A DNA stretch of 64,000 nt from Lysobacter capsici (GTDB lineage: Bacteria > Pseudomonadota > Gammaproteobacteria > Xanthomonadales > Xanthomonadaceae), in NCBI RefSeq assembly GCF_018732085.1, contig NZ_CP076103.1, positions 4,340,001 through 4,404,000 on the forward strand. Reading direction: 5' to 3'. Positions 1-7,416 of this stretch are shown one piece after another; position 1 is the stretch's first letter; each line of letters begins with the position of its first letter. The notes under the pieces were generated by a model. The model had not been told where the DNA came from. It saw only the letters and a program-made list of their open reading frames with translations, and ran no database searches. The position numbers were made by a program, and so were the translations under genes.

Positions 1-163
1 GCACATGGCCTATCACTGGGACGCCGGCAACCTGGGTTACGAAGTGTTTCTCGACGGCACCAACCTGACCGACCAGGTCGCGCGGGTCCACACCTCGTTC
101 CTCAAGGACAGCGTGATCCTGCCGGGCCGCGGCGTCGATTTCGGCGTGCGGGTGTTCTTCTGA
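1..163 (+). CDS. C-terminal end of a TonB-dependent outer membrane receptor (partial)
   Basis: Only the last 53 residues are in the window and the gene enters from the left edge. They contain a typical terminal beta-strand pattern: NLGYEVFLDGTNLTD, then PGRGVDFGVRVFF and a stop. Alternating hydrophobic residues, the 'GxNLxD' type turn and a terminal aromatic residue are what TonB-dependent receptors show at the last barrel strands; the final Phe is the Bam recognition residue. The substrate cannot be deduced. A GC hairpin about 78 bases downstream may end the transcript. Confidence 0.75.
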   Translation, partial: HMAYHWDAGNLGYEVFLDGTNLTDQVARVHTSFLKDSVILPGRGVDFGVRVFF

Positions 164-240
164 CCGCTGCTGCCGAGGCATCGTTTGCGGGGTTGAACCG
201 ACTCTCTCCAGGTCGCTTGTAGCGCATCCTCGCAGCCCCG

Positions 241-264
241 AACGCCGGCCTTCGCGCCGGCGTT
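241..264 (+). terminator. Hairpin downstream of the TonB receptor
   Basis: A perfect 9-bp stem (AACGCCGGC / GCCGGCGTT) encloses a 6-base loop. It is followed by a T-poor stretch, so termination may be weak. It lies between the receptor and the MarR gene. Confidence 0.5.
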
Positions 265-284
265 TGCGGTTGCGGCGCAAATAG

Positions 285-296
285 GTGTATATACAC
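285..296. promoter_or_regulatory. 12-bp perfect palindrome upstream of marR-type gene, candidate operator
   Basis: GTGTATATACAC is self-complementary over all 12 bases and ends 3 bases before the ATG at 300. MarR proteins are dimeric winged helices that commonly autoregulate by binding palindromes over their own promoter or start. The AT-rich core is conspicuous in this GC-rich DNA. A role as operator is inferred from position and symmetry. Confidence 0.5.
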
Positions 297-299
297 ATA

Positions 300-773
300 A
301 TGACCGCCAGCAACGATTCCGCCGCGATGTCCTCGTCCTCTCCTTCACCCTCGCCCAGCGTCTGCACCTGTTTTCGCATGCGCAAGCTTTCGCGCCTGAT
401 GAGCCAGCGCTACGACCAGGCGCTTGCGCCGGCCGGGGTCAACCTCAACCAGTATTCGATCCTGCGCCGCACCGGCGGCCAGGGCCGGCCCTTGGGCGAG
501 ATCGCGCACGAACTGGGCATGGACCGCAGCACCTTGAGCCGCGATCTCAAGCCGCTGGTCGACGCGGGCTGGATCGAAGCGGTCGCGGGCGAGGACGCGC
601 GTCAACGGCGACTGCGCCTCACCCGCGCCGGCCGCAAGGTGATCGACCGCGCGATGCCGCTGTGGCGGGTGGCGCAGGATGAGATCGATCGCGGGCTTGG
701 AGTCGACGGGATTGCGCTGCTGCATGCGCAGTTGGATGCGGCGATCGCGCAGTTGCAGGGGGCGAGTCGCTGA
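300..773 (+). CDS. MarR-family transcriptional regulator
   Basis: A 157-aa winged helix-turn-helix repressor. The N-terminal ~20 residues are a Ser/Pro-rich low-complexity tail. The MarR core follows: a dimerisation helix (RKLSRLMSQRYDQAL), the recognition region GEIAHELGMDRSTLSRDLKPL, and the wing with the family pattern 'DARQRRLRLTRAGRKV'. Length is normal for MarR. A GTG codon in frame at 285 would add five residues but lies inside the palindrome 285-296, so ATG 300 is preferred. The nearest same-strand gene is the MFS transporter at 1200, which it may control, but 427 bases of repeats separate them. The effector is unknown. Confidence 0.88.
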   Translation: MTASNDSAAMSSSSPSPSPSVCTCFRMRKLSRLMSQRYDQALAPAGVNLNQYSILRRTGGQGRPLGEIAHELGMDRSTLSRDLKPLVDAGWIEAVAGEDARQRRLRLTRAGRKVIDRAMPLWRVAQDEIDRGLGVDGIALLHAQLDAAIAQLQGASR

Positions 774-815
774 TTCTGCATGACCCACCATTCAATAACC
801 GCGCAACCCTCCTAC

Positions 816-1143
816 CGTCATTCCCGCGAAGGCGGGAATCCAGGGCCTTTCGCGCGAGAACTTCTGAAGTCTGGGCGTGTCCACTTTTACGCATAGAAAC
901 CGAAGAGCATTTATGCATCGACATCGGCAGTCTTTCGCACGAAAAGCCCTGGATTCCCGCGTTCGCGGGAATGACGTTCTGGTGGGATCACGCTGAAGTC
1001 TCGGGATGTTCGGCTCCGCCTAACTAAAGCAGAGCCCGCCTTCGCGGGAATGACGCTCGGGTGCGATCACGCTGAAGTCTCTGGATGTTCGGCTCCGCCG
1101 AAGTAAAGCAGAGTCCGCCATTGCGGGAATGACGGCAAAAACG
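816..1143. repeat. REP-like inverted repeats plus a ~79-bp tandem duplication
   Basis: The 774-1199 gap has no gene. An inverted pair (816-847 and 945-976) carries the motif CATTCCCGCGAAGGCGGGAA / TTCCCGCGTTCGCGGGAATG. Two ~79-bp direct copies starting at about 986 and 1065 share 'GATCACGCTGAAGTCT' and 'GATGTTCGGCTCCGCC' and end in 'GCGGGAATGACG'. These are dispersed extragenic palindromes; the same core recurs at 49.7-49.8 kb. Confidence 0.85.
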
Positions 1144-1199
1144 AACCCCCGCAATAGAAATCTCCGCACCCTCTCACCTCATCCGCCGTCGAGATCCCC

Positions 1200-2453
1200 A
1201 TGACCTCCACCCGCCCCGCGTCCCTCGGCCCCAAGCCCGTTTCCTACTGGCCGCTGCTGCTCGCCGCCACCGCGATGCTGATGATCACCATGGGCATCCG
1301 CCAATCGCAGGGCCTGCTGATCAAACCGATCGGCCACAGCACCGGGCTGGGCATCGCCGAGATCAGTTTCGCGCTCGCGATCGGTCAGTTCGTGTGGGGC
1401 GCGGTGCAGCCGCTGTTCGGCGCGCTCGCCGACCAACGCGGGCCCGGACGGGTGCTGGTGTTCGGCGGACTGCTGTTGATCGCCGGCATGGCGCTGACCC
1501 CGCTGGTGACCTCGCAATGGGGATTGATCGTCACCCTCGGCCTGCTCGGCGCGGCCGGCGCGGGCGCGGGCAGTTTCTCGATCCTGATCGGCGCGACCGC
1601 GCAACGCCTGCCGGCGGAAAAGCGCTCGATGGCGGCCGGGGTGATCAATGCCGGCGGCTCGATGGGCCAGTTCGTGTTCGCGCCGCTGGTGCAGGCGGTG
1701 ATCGCCGCGGCGGGATGGATGGCGGCGATGTGGACCCTGGCCGCGGCCGCGGTCGCCACCTTGCCTTTGGCGTGGCCGCTGCGGCGCCGCGCAGAGCCGG
1801 CCACGCCGTCGGCGACGACAGCCGCCGCCGCGCCCGGCATCGGCCTGCGCGAGCAACTGCGCATCGCCTTGCGCGACCGCAGCTACTGGATGCTGCACCT
1901 GGGCTTTTTCACCTGCGGCTTCCACATCGCCTTCCTGGTCACCCACCTGCCCGGCGAGATCGCGCTGTGCGGGCTGTCGGACAACGTGTCGGCGATGGCG
2001 CTGGCCTTGATCGGCCTGTTCAACGTCGCCGGCAGTCTGGCCGCAGGCTGGCTCGGTCAGCGCTATCGGATGAAGCACCTGCTCGCGTTGATGTACGCCA
2101 GCCGCGCGGGGTTGATCGCGATTTACCTGATCTCGCCGCCGACGCCGCTGACCTTCTACCTGTTCGCCGCGGGCCTGGGCGTGACCTGGCTGGCGACGGT
2201 GCCGCCGACCGCGGGCCTGGTCGGCAAACTGTTCGGGCCGCGCTACCTGGGCACGTTGTTCGGGCTGACCTTGTTGTCGCACCAGATCGGCGGTTTCTTC
2301 GGCGCCTGGCTCGGCGGCGTGGCGATGGCCAAGTTCGGCGACTACACCTGGATGTGGTACGCCGACATCGCTTTGGCCTTGGTCGCAGCGCTGGCGAATC
2401 TGCCGATTCGCGAGGCGAGGCCGGTGCGGGCCGGTGGGTTGGCGGCGGCTTGA
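1200..2453 (+). CDS. MFS transporter, 12 transmembrane segments
   Basis: A 417-aa inner-membrane secondary transporter of the major facilitator superfamily. About 12 hydrophobic segments are visible in two blocks of six, separated by a charged central loop near residues 195-220 (RRRAEPATPSATT). The MFS loop 2-3 signature is recognisable as 'GALADQRGPGRVL' near residue 78. Gly-rich helices such as GAAGAGAGSFSILIGA follow. ATG 1200 starts a hydrophilic N-terminus followed by TM1. The closest families are the oxalate/formate- and nitrate-type MFS branches, but the substrate cannot be inferred. The MarR gene upstream may regulate it. Confidence 0.85.
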   Translation: MTSTRPASLGPKPVSYWPLLLAATAMLMITMGIRQSQGLLIKPIGHSTGLGIAEISFALAIGQFVWGAVQPLFGALADQRGPGRVLVFGGLLLIAGMALTPLVTSQWGLIVTLGLLGAAGAGAGSFSILIGATAQRLPAEKRSMAAGVINAGGSMGQFVFAPLVQAVIAAAGWMAAMWTLAAAAVATLPLAWPLRRRAEPATPSATTAAAAPGIGLREQLRIALRDRSYWMLHLGFFTCGFHIAFLVTHLPGEIALCGLSDNVSAMALALIGLFNVAGSLAAGWLGQRYRMKHLLALMYASRAGLIAIYLISPPTPLTFYLFAAGLGVTWLATVPPTAGLVGKLFGPRYLGTLFGLTLLSHQIGGFFGAWLGGVAMAKFGDYTWMWYADIALALVAALANLPIREARPVRAGGLAAA

Positions 2454-2550
2454 TTCGGGATTCGGGATTCGGGATTCGGGATTCGGGATTTGGGATTTGG
2501 GAATCGGGAATCGGGAATCGGGAATCGGGAATCGGGAATCGGGAATCGAT
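2452..2550. repeat. Heptad array GGGATTC/GGGAATC, quadruplex-prone
   Basis: About thirteen 7-bp units follow the MFS stop codon. The first block is GGGATTC, then two GGGATTT units, then about seven GGGAATC units. Every unit gives a GGG run separated by four bases on the + strand, which satisfies the G3-N(1-7) rule for an intramolecular G-quadruplex. Related arrays occur at 26974, 36947, 40830 and 42382. Confidence 0.9.
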
Positions 2551-2611
2551 CGACGATTCGATGCTTGGTACTTGATGTCGAGCACCGGACGAGACGAATC
2601 CTTCCTACCGA

Positions 2612-2920
2612 TTCCCCCCTTTGAAAAAGGGGGGCCAGGGGGGATTTGCTCTTGCTGTCAGATAGCCGCGCACCGGGGCGAAAAGCAAATCCCCCGCGCC
2701 AGTCGGCCATGACCTGACTTCGTGCAACGCAAGGCGCAGCCCCTTTTTCAAAGGGGGCGAATTCTCGATCGGTTCCCCCCTTTGAAAAAGGGGGGCCAAG
2801 GGGGATTTGCTCTTGCTGTCAGATAGCCGCGCACCGGGGCAAAAAGCAAATCCCCCGCGCCAGTCGGCCATGACCTGACTTCGCGCAACGCAAGGCGCAG
2901 CCCCCTTTTTCAAAGGGGGC
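2612..2920. repeat. Two ~149-bp direct repeats, each bounded by C6T3/G6 hairpins
   Basis: Copy 1 spans 2612-2760 and copy 2 spans 2772-2920 (period 160). Each copy starts with the hairpin CCCCCCTTTGAAAAAGGGGGG and ends with CCCCTTTTTCAAAGGGGG. Between these are 'GGGGGATTTGCTCTTGCTGTC' and 'GCAAATCCCCCGCGCCAGTC', which are themselves inverted. The same arms reappear near 30760 and 61630-61790, so this is a dispersed element family. Confidence 0.88.
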
Positions 2921-3003
2921 AAATACTCGTTTGGATTTGTTACAGCGCCTTACCAACTCGGAGCAAGCCAAGACCCGTGCGCAGCCCTCGGCTCAATCAG
3001 CGC

Positions 3004-3501
3004 TCAAGCCTGCGCCGCCTTGGCCTCAACGCAATCCGCGCAAAGCCCATGCACTTCCAACGTCTGTGCCTGCGGCACGAAACCCAGCGCACGCGCGCGG
3101 CTTTCCAGCAGGTCGACGATGCGTTCGTCTTCCAGCTCCATCGCCGACTGGCAGTTGTCGCAGATCAGGAACGGCACCGCGTGCTGGGCGCCGCCGGGGT
3201 GATGGCAGCCGACAAAGGCGTTGATCGAGGCGAGCTTGTGGATGAAGCCGTGCTCGAGCAGGAAATCCAGCGCGCGGTAGATCGTCGGCGGCGCCGCGGC
3301 GTCGTGGGTGGCTTTCATCTGGTCGAGCAGGTCGTAGGCCTTCATCGGCTTGCCGGCCGCGGCGATCAGGCGCAGGGCATGCGCGCGGATCGGGGTCAGC
3401 CGCAGCCCGCGCTGCTCGCAGGCCCGCTCGACCTCATGCACGAAGGCGTCGCCGTCGTGGACGTGGTGCTGGGGATCGGTGCAGGCGTGGCTGGTGCTCA
3501 T
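3004..3501 (-). CDS. zur: Fur-family metalloregulator, probably the zinc uptake regulator Zur
   Basis: A 165-aa protein with a winged-helix DNA-binding half (residues ~25-95, including RLTPIRAHALRLIAAAGKPM and PPTIYRALDFLLEHGFIHK). The C-terminal metal-binding dimerisation half contains CDNC near 117 and CADC near 156, the two structural-zinc CxxC pairs of Fur/Zur. Zur represses zinc import genes when zinc is replete. The His/Asp-rich N-terminus (HACTDPQHHVHD) and the motif HxxGGAQHAVPF favour Zur over Fur. It lies 31 bases downstream of gltX on the same strand and may be co-transcribed, though no functional link to gltX is apparent. Confidence 0.82.
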   Translation of the reverse strand: MSTSHACTDPQHHVHDGDAFVHEVERACEQRGLRLTPIRAHALRLIAAAGKPMKAYDLLDQMKATHDAAAPPTIYRALDFLLEHGFIHKLASINAFVGCHHPGGAQHAVPFLICDNCQSAMELEDERIVDLLESRARALGFVPQAQTLEVHGLCADCVEAKAAQA

Positions 3502-3532
3502 GGCGGACTCCGTGGTCGCGGCGCGGTTGAAC

Positions 3533-4930
3533 CTACGCAGGGATCTTAGTAAGGGCGGCGTCGATGCGTTGCAAGGCCCCGGCCTGGCCGGCCAGGTACA
3601 CCGTGTGCGAGATGTCCGGGCTGACCTGGGTGCCGGTGATCGCCACGCGCAGCGGCTGGGCGACCTTGCCCATGCCCAGGCCCAGCGCGTCGGCGGCCTC
3701 GTGCAGCGCCGCCGAGACGGTGTCGGCGCTCCACTCGCTCAACGCGGCCAGGCGCGTGCGCGCTTCGCTCAGCGGCGCCTGGGCGGCGGCATTGAGGTGC
3801 TTGGCGACCGCGGCTTCGTCGTAGTTCTCCAGCGGGCGATACCACACCGCCGCACGCTCGGCCATGTCCTTGAGCGTCTGCACGCGGTCGCGCAGCGCGA
3901 TCACCACGTCGGCCGGCGCCGGGCCGTTGGCCAGGTCGTAACCGTTGTTGAGCAGATGCCATTGCAGATGCTTGCCGACCTCGATCGGATCGTCGCTCTT
4001 GAGGTATTGCTGATTCATCCATCCCAGCTTGGCCGCGTCCAGGCGCGAGGGGCTGGAATTGACGTCGGACAACTGGAACAGCGCGGTCATTTCCGGGATC
4101 GAGAAGATCTCTTGATCGCCGTGCGACCAGCCCAGGCGGACCAGATAATTGAGCAGCGCGTGCGGCAGATAACCTTCGTCGCGGTACTGCATCACATCGG
4201 CCGCGCCGGTGCGCTTGGACAGCTTCTTGCCCTCGTGGTCGAGGATCATCGGCAAATGCGCGAAATGCGGCACCGGCGCGCCCAGCGCCTGGTAGATGTT
4301 GATCTGGCGCGGGGTGTTGTTGACATGATCGTCGCCGCGCACGACATCGGTGATGCCCATGTCCAGATCGTCGACGACCACGGCGAAGTTGTAGGTCGGA
4401 TAACCGTCGGCACGGAAGATCACCAGATCGTCGAGCTCGCTGTTGGCGATCTCGATCCGGCCCTTGACCTTGTCCTCCAGCACCACCGTGCCGTCGAGCG
4501 GATTCTTGAACCGGATCACCCGGTTCGGATCGTCGCGGTAAGGCTCGTTGCGATCGCGGTACGCGCCGTTGTAACGCGGCTTCTCCTTGGCCGCCTCGGC
4601 CGCTTCGCGCGCGGCCTGCAGCTCGTCCTTGCTCTCGTAGGCGTAGTACGCGGTACCGGCCGCGACCATCTGCTCGGCGACCTCGCGGTAACGCTCCAGA
4701 CGGTGGGTCTGGTAGATCGGGCCTTCGTCGTAATCCAGGCCCAGCCACTGCATCGCTTCCAGGATCGCGTCGATCGCGGCCTGGGTGCTGCGCTCGCGGT
4801 CGGTGTCCTCGATACGCAGGATGAACTGGCCGCCCGCGCGGCGCGCTTCCAGCCAGCAGTACAGCGCGGTGCGCGCGCCGCCGATGTGCAGGTAACCGGT
4901 GGGGCTGGGGGCGAAGCGGGTGCGGGTCAT
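3533..4930 (-). CDS. gltX: Glutamyl-tRNA synthetase
   Basis: A 465-aa class I aminoacyl-tRNA synthetase that charges tRNA-Glu in the cytoplasm. The Rossmann-fold signature is at the N-terminus: FAPSPTGYLHIGGARTAL, with the HIGH-equivalent HIGG at residues 15-18. The KMSKS equivalent KKLSKRTG lies near residue 237. 'RIEDTDRERS' and 'RGDDHVNNTPRQI' are typical GluRS motifs. Length matches bacterial GluRS (about 465-480). The C-terminal third is the anticodon-binding helical domain. Transcription is divergent from lpxH across a 197-base gap. Confidence 0.97.
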   Translation of the reverse strand: MTRTRFAPSPTGYLHIGGARTALYCWLEARRAGGQFILRIEDTDRERSTQAAIDAILEAMQWLGLDYDEGPIYQTHRLERYREVAEQMVAAGTAYYAYESKDELQAAREAAEAAKEKPRYNGAYRDRNEPYRDDPNRVIRFKNPLDGTVVLEDKVKGRIEIANSELDDLVIFRADGYPTYNFAVVVDDLDMGITDVVRGDDHVNNTPRQINIYQALGAPVPHFAHLPMILDHEGKKLSKRTGAADVMQYRDEGYLPHALLNYLVRLGWSHGDQEIFSIPEMTALFQLSDVNSSPSRLDAAKLGWMNQQYLKSDDPIEVGKHLQWHLLNNGYDLANGPAPADVVIALRDRVQTLKDMAERAAVWYRPLENYDEAAVAKHLNAAAQAPLSEARTRLAALSEWSADTVSAALHEAADALGLGMGKVAQPLRVAITGTQVSPDISHTVYLAGQAGALQRIDAALTKIPA

Positions 4931-5127
4931 GCGGGGCTCGGGTGGACCGGGGAATCGCGCATTTTAACGGACTGGCGGTGGCGATGGCGGCAACGGCCGC
5001 GCGACGCCGCGTCAGAGCGCCCACGCCATCGCGAAAGCACCGACCCGCAAGGCTTTCGGCCGATCCGGAGCGAGCATTGTGCGCACTCGCCCGCGCCGCT
5101 CGGGCGCGGTGTTTTAGACTAGCCGCC

Positions 5128-5862
5128 ATGACCACCCTCTTCATCTCCGACCTCCACCTGGACGCCGAGCGCCCGCAAATCACCGAGCTGTTCGGCCGCT
5201 TCGTGCGCGGCGAGGCGCGCCAGGCCGATGCGCTGTACATCCTCGGCGACCTGTTCGAAGCCTGGGTCGGCGACGACGACCCGTCCGACACCGGCGCCTT
5301 GGTCGCCAGCGAACTCAAGGCGCTCAACGACAGCGGCGTGCCGGTGTTCTTCATCCGCGGCAATCGCGATTTCCTGCTCGGCGCCGACTACGCCACGCGC
5401 GCGGGCATGCGCCTGCTGCCCGATCCGTCGGTGATCGTGCTGTACGGCCATCCGGCGTTGATCGGCCATGGCGATCTGCTGTGTACCGACGATGTCGCCT
5501 ACCAGCAGTTCCGCGCCCAGACCCGGCATCCGGCCTGGCAGGCGCAGTTCCTGGCCCAGCCGCTGGCGGCGCGGCTGGCGTTCGCGCAGCAGGCGCGCGC
5601 GGCGAGCAAGGCGCATCAGGCCGGGCTCAAGGACGACGGGCGCATGGAAACCATCACCGATGTCGCGCCGGACACGGTCGCCGAAACCTTCGCCCGCTAC
5701 GGCATCGACACGATCATCCACGGCCACACCCATCGTCCGGCCGTGCATACGCTCGAGGTCGGCGGGCGCGCGCGCACCCGCATCGTGCTCGGCGACTGGT
5801 ACGAACAAGGCTCGGTGCTGCGGGTAGATCGCGACGGCATGCAGTTGCAGACGCTGGACTGA
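5128..5862 (+). CDS. lpxH: UDP-2,3-diacylglucosamine pyrophosphohydrolase (lipid A synthesis)
   Basis: A 244-aa calcineurin-like metallophosphoesterase that cleaves UDP-2,3-diacylglucosamine to lipid X at the inner face of the inner membrane. All five metal-site blocks are present in order: SDLHLD (residues 6-11), GDLFEAWVGDDD, RGNRDFLLG, GHGDLLCTDD and HGHTHRP near the C-terminus. ATG 5128 places the first metal ligand Asp at residue 7 as in the family. A longer in-frame extension upstream to 4942 has no family similarity. Length is normal (about 240). Confidence 0.95.
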   Translation: MTTLFISDLHLDAERPQITELFGRFVRGEARQADALYILGDLFEAWVGDDDPSDTGALVASELKALNDSGVPVFFIRGNRDFLLGADYATRAGMRLLPDPSVIVLYGHPALIGHGDLLCTDDVAYQQFRAQTRHPAWQAQFLAQPLAARLAFAQQARAASKAHQAGLKDDGRMETITDVAPDTVAETFARYGIDTIIHGHTHRPAVHTLEVGGRARTRIVLGDWYEQGSVLRVDRDGMQLQTLD

Positions 5863-5920
5863 AGCCGGCGCCGCACGGCCGTCGAGAGCCGTCGAATGGC
5901 GAAGCCACGACGGCCGACGC

Positions 5921-7201
5921 TCACTGTGCGGGCGAGGCCCAACGCACCGAACGCGCCACCGCCTCGGCCCATTCGCGCGACGCGTCGAGTTCGTCGCTGA
6001 TGGTCAGCAGCAGTACGCGCCCATCGACCGCGCAGGCCGCGTACAGATGCCGCACCTGCGCCTCGACATCCTCTTCCCAGCGCGCACTGGCCAGAATTTC
6101 GTCCTGGGCCCAGGCCAGATCGCCCGGGCCGTCGCGATTAGCGGTTTCCAGCAACTCGGCCGCGGGCGGCAGACGGCCGTCGGCGGAGGCAATGTTCAAC
6201 GAACTGACATAGACCGCGCGCCGGTCGCCGAGGTATTGCAGGTTGTTGCCGTCGTTGAGCTGATGCTCGATGAAATGCCCCGGCACCTCGACGCTCCATG
6301 GCCCGCCGTACAGCGCATGCCGGGTCGGCAGACGTCTATAGCCCGGGCCTTCGCGCTGGGGCAGTTCGATTTCCGCGCCGCGTTCGAGCAGCCATTGCAG
6401 TTCGTCGCGCACGTCCGGCTCCAGCGCGCGGCGCGGGTCGATCGCACTCGCGCGGCGATCGCTGTCGAGCACGCGCCGCAAGACATCGCGCTCGGCCTGA
6501 TCGCGCGGGCCGACCCAGTGCACGTCGCACCACACGCCCACGCGCGCGAGCCCGCTCCACAAGTCGGCGCCGAAACCCGGCTGCCACCACGGGAAGAATT
6601 CGCTCGCCGCGACCAGCGCTTCGGCCTCGTTTGCGACGATGCGTTCAAAACGCTCCTCGCTCCAGATTCCCATCGGCGAACCGACGAAGCCGCCGATGCG
6701 CGGCATCGGCCCGATCGGCATCGATACGAACAGATCCTGCGCATCGCGCCGCTGCAACAACAGCCCGGCCACCTGGCGCAGCCAGAACGCCATCTCGGAC
6801 TGCAACTGCACCCAATCGCGGCCGTTCGCGTAGCCGGTCTCGTCGCCGTAACCCTCGTCCTCGCCTTCGTCCCAGCGCCAACGCAAACCCCATTGCGCGG
6901 CGATGCGATCGAGCACGTCGAGCAGGAACGCGTGATAGCCCGGCCCGACCGTGTTGGTACGCGCGCTGGCGAGCAGGCTGCCGTCGGCGCGCAGTTCGAT
7001 CGACAGTCCTTCCTCGGCCGGATGCCAGGCGATGGTCGCGCCGTGCTCGCCCTCCCACACCTGCACGCGTTCGCGCAGCACCGGTTCGGACAGGGCCTCG
7101 AGGTAGGTGCGTTTAAATTCACGCAGCAACGCCGGCACGCTGGGCTTGGCCCACATGCGCCGCTTCCACGGCGTGCTGACAACTTGAAAACCGATACCCA
7201 T
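5921..7201 (-). CDS. Hypothetical protein of 426 aa
   Basis: I do not recognise the family. The likely start is the ATG at 7201 (MGIGFQVVSTPWKRR); an extension to 7276 is possible but has no better ribosome-binding site. There is no signal peptide or membrane segment, so it is probably cytoplasmic. It is Trp-rich (for example FFPWWQPGFGADLW) and acidic in the middle (RWRWDEGEDEGYGDE). The C-terminus 'GRVLLLTISDELDASREWAEAVARSV' looks like a final alpha/beta element. It converges on lpxH with a 58-base gap. GC-rich third positions indicate a genuine resident gene. Confidence 0.7.
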   Translation of the reverse strand: MGIGFQVVSTPWKRRMWAKPSVPALLREFKRTYLEALSEPVLRERVQVWEGEHGATIAWHPAEEGLSIELRADGSLLASARTNTVGPGYHAFLLDVLDRIAAQWGLRWRWDEGEDEGYGDETGYANGRDWVQLQSEMAFWLRQVAGLLLQRRDAQDLFVSMPIGPMPRIGGFVGSPMGIWSEERFERIVANEAEALVAASEFFPWWQPGFGADLWSGLARVGVWCDVHWVGPRDQAERDVLRRVLDSDRRASAIDPRRALEPDVRDELQWLLERGAEIELPQREGPGYRRLPTRHALYGGPWSVEVPGHFIEHQLNDGNNLQYLGDRRAVYVSSLNIASADGRLPPAAELLETANRDGPGDLAWAQDEILASARWEEDVEAQVRHLYAACAVDGRVLLLTISDELDASREWAEAVARSVRWASPAQ

Positions 7202-7280
7202 GCTGCCCCGCCGTTCGTATCCCCGGACGAATGCTAACGAGTTTTCGCTATGCGCAACGAGGGGTATTGCAGGCACACAT

Positions 7281-7310
7281 GCGAACGCCCGGACGGGGCC
7301 GGGCGTTCGC
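7281..7310. terminator. 12-bp perfect stem downstream of the TonB receptor
   Basis: GCGAACGCCCGG and CCGGGCGTTCGC form a perfect 12-bp stem with a 6-base loop. It sits about 107 bases beyond the stop of the minus-strand receptor gene and upstream of the 426-aa gene. No T-run follows on the minus strand, so it could be a processing or Rho-assisted stop. Confidence 0.45.
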
Positions 7311-7416
7311 TGCTTTGCATGCGCGTGCCTTCAATGCATGCGGGTGATGTCATTGGTCACAGCTGCGTCGATAGCCGCCGTATTGGTCACGGCGGCATCG
7401 ATCGCAGCCGCATCGA

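Noticed and set aside
3350..5122. 590-aa open frame on the + strand opposite gltX
   Set aside because: It is antisense to a complete gltX with all catalytic motifs. Long antisense frames are expected at this GC content, and the translation is low-complexity with no domain.
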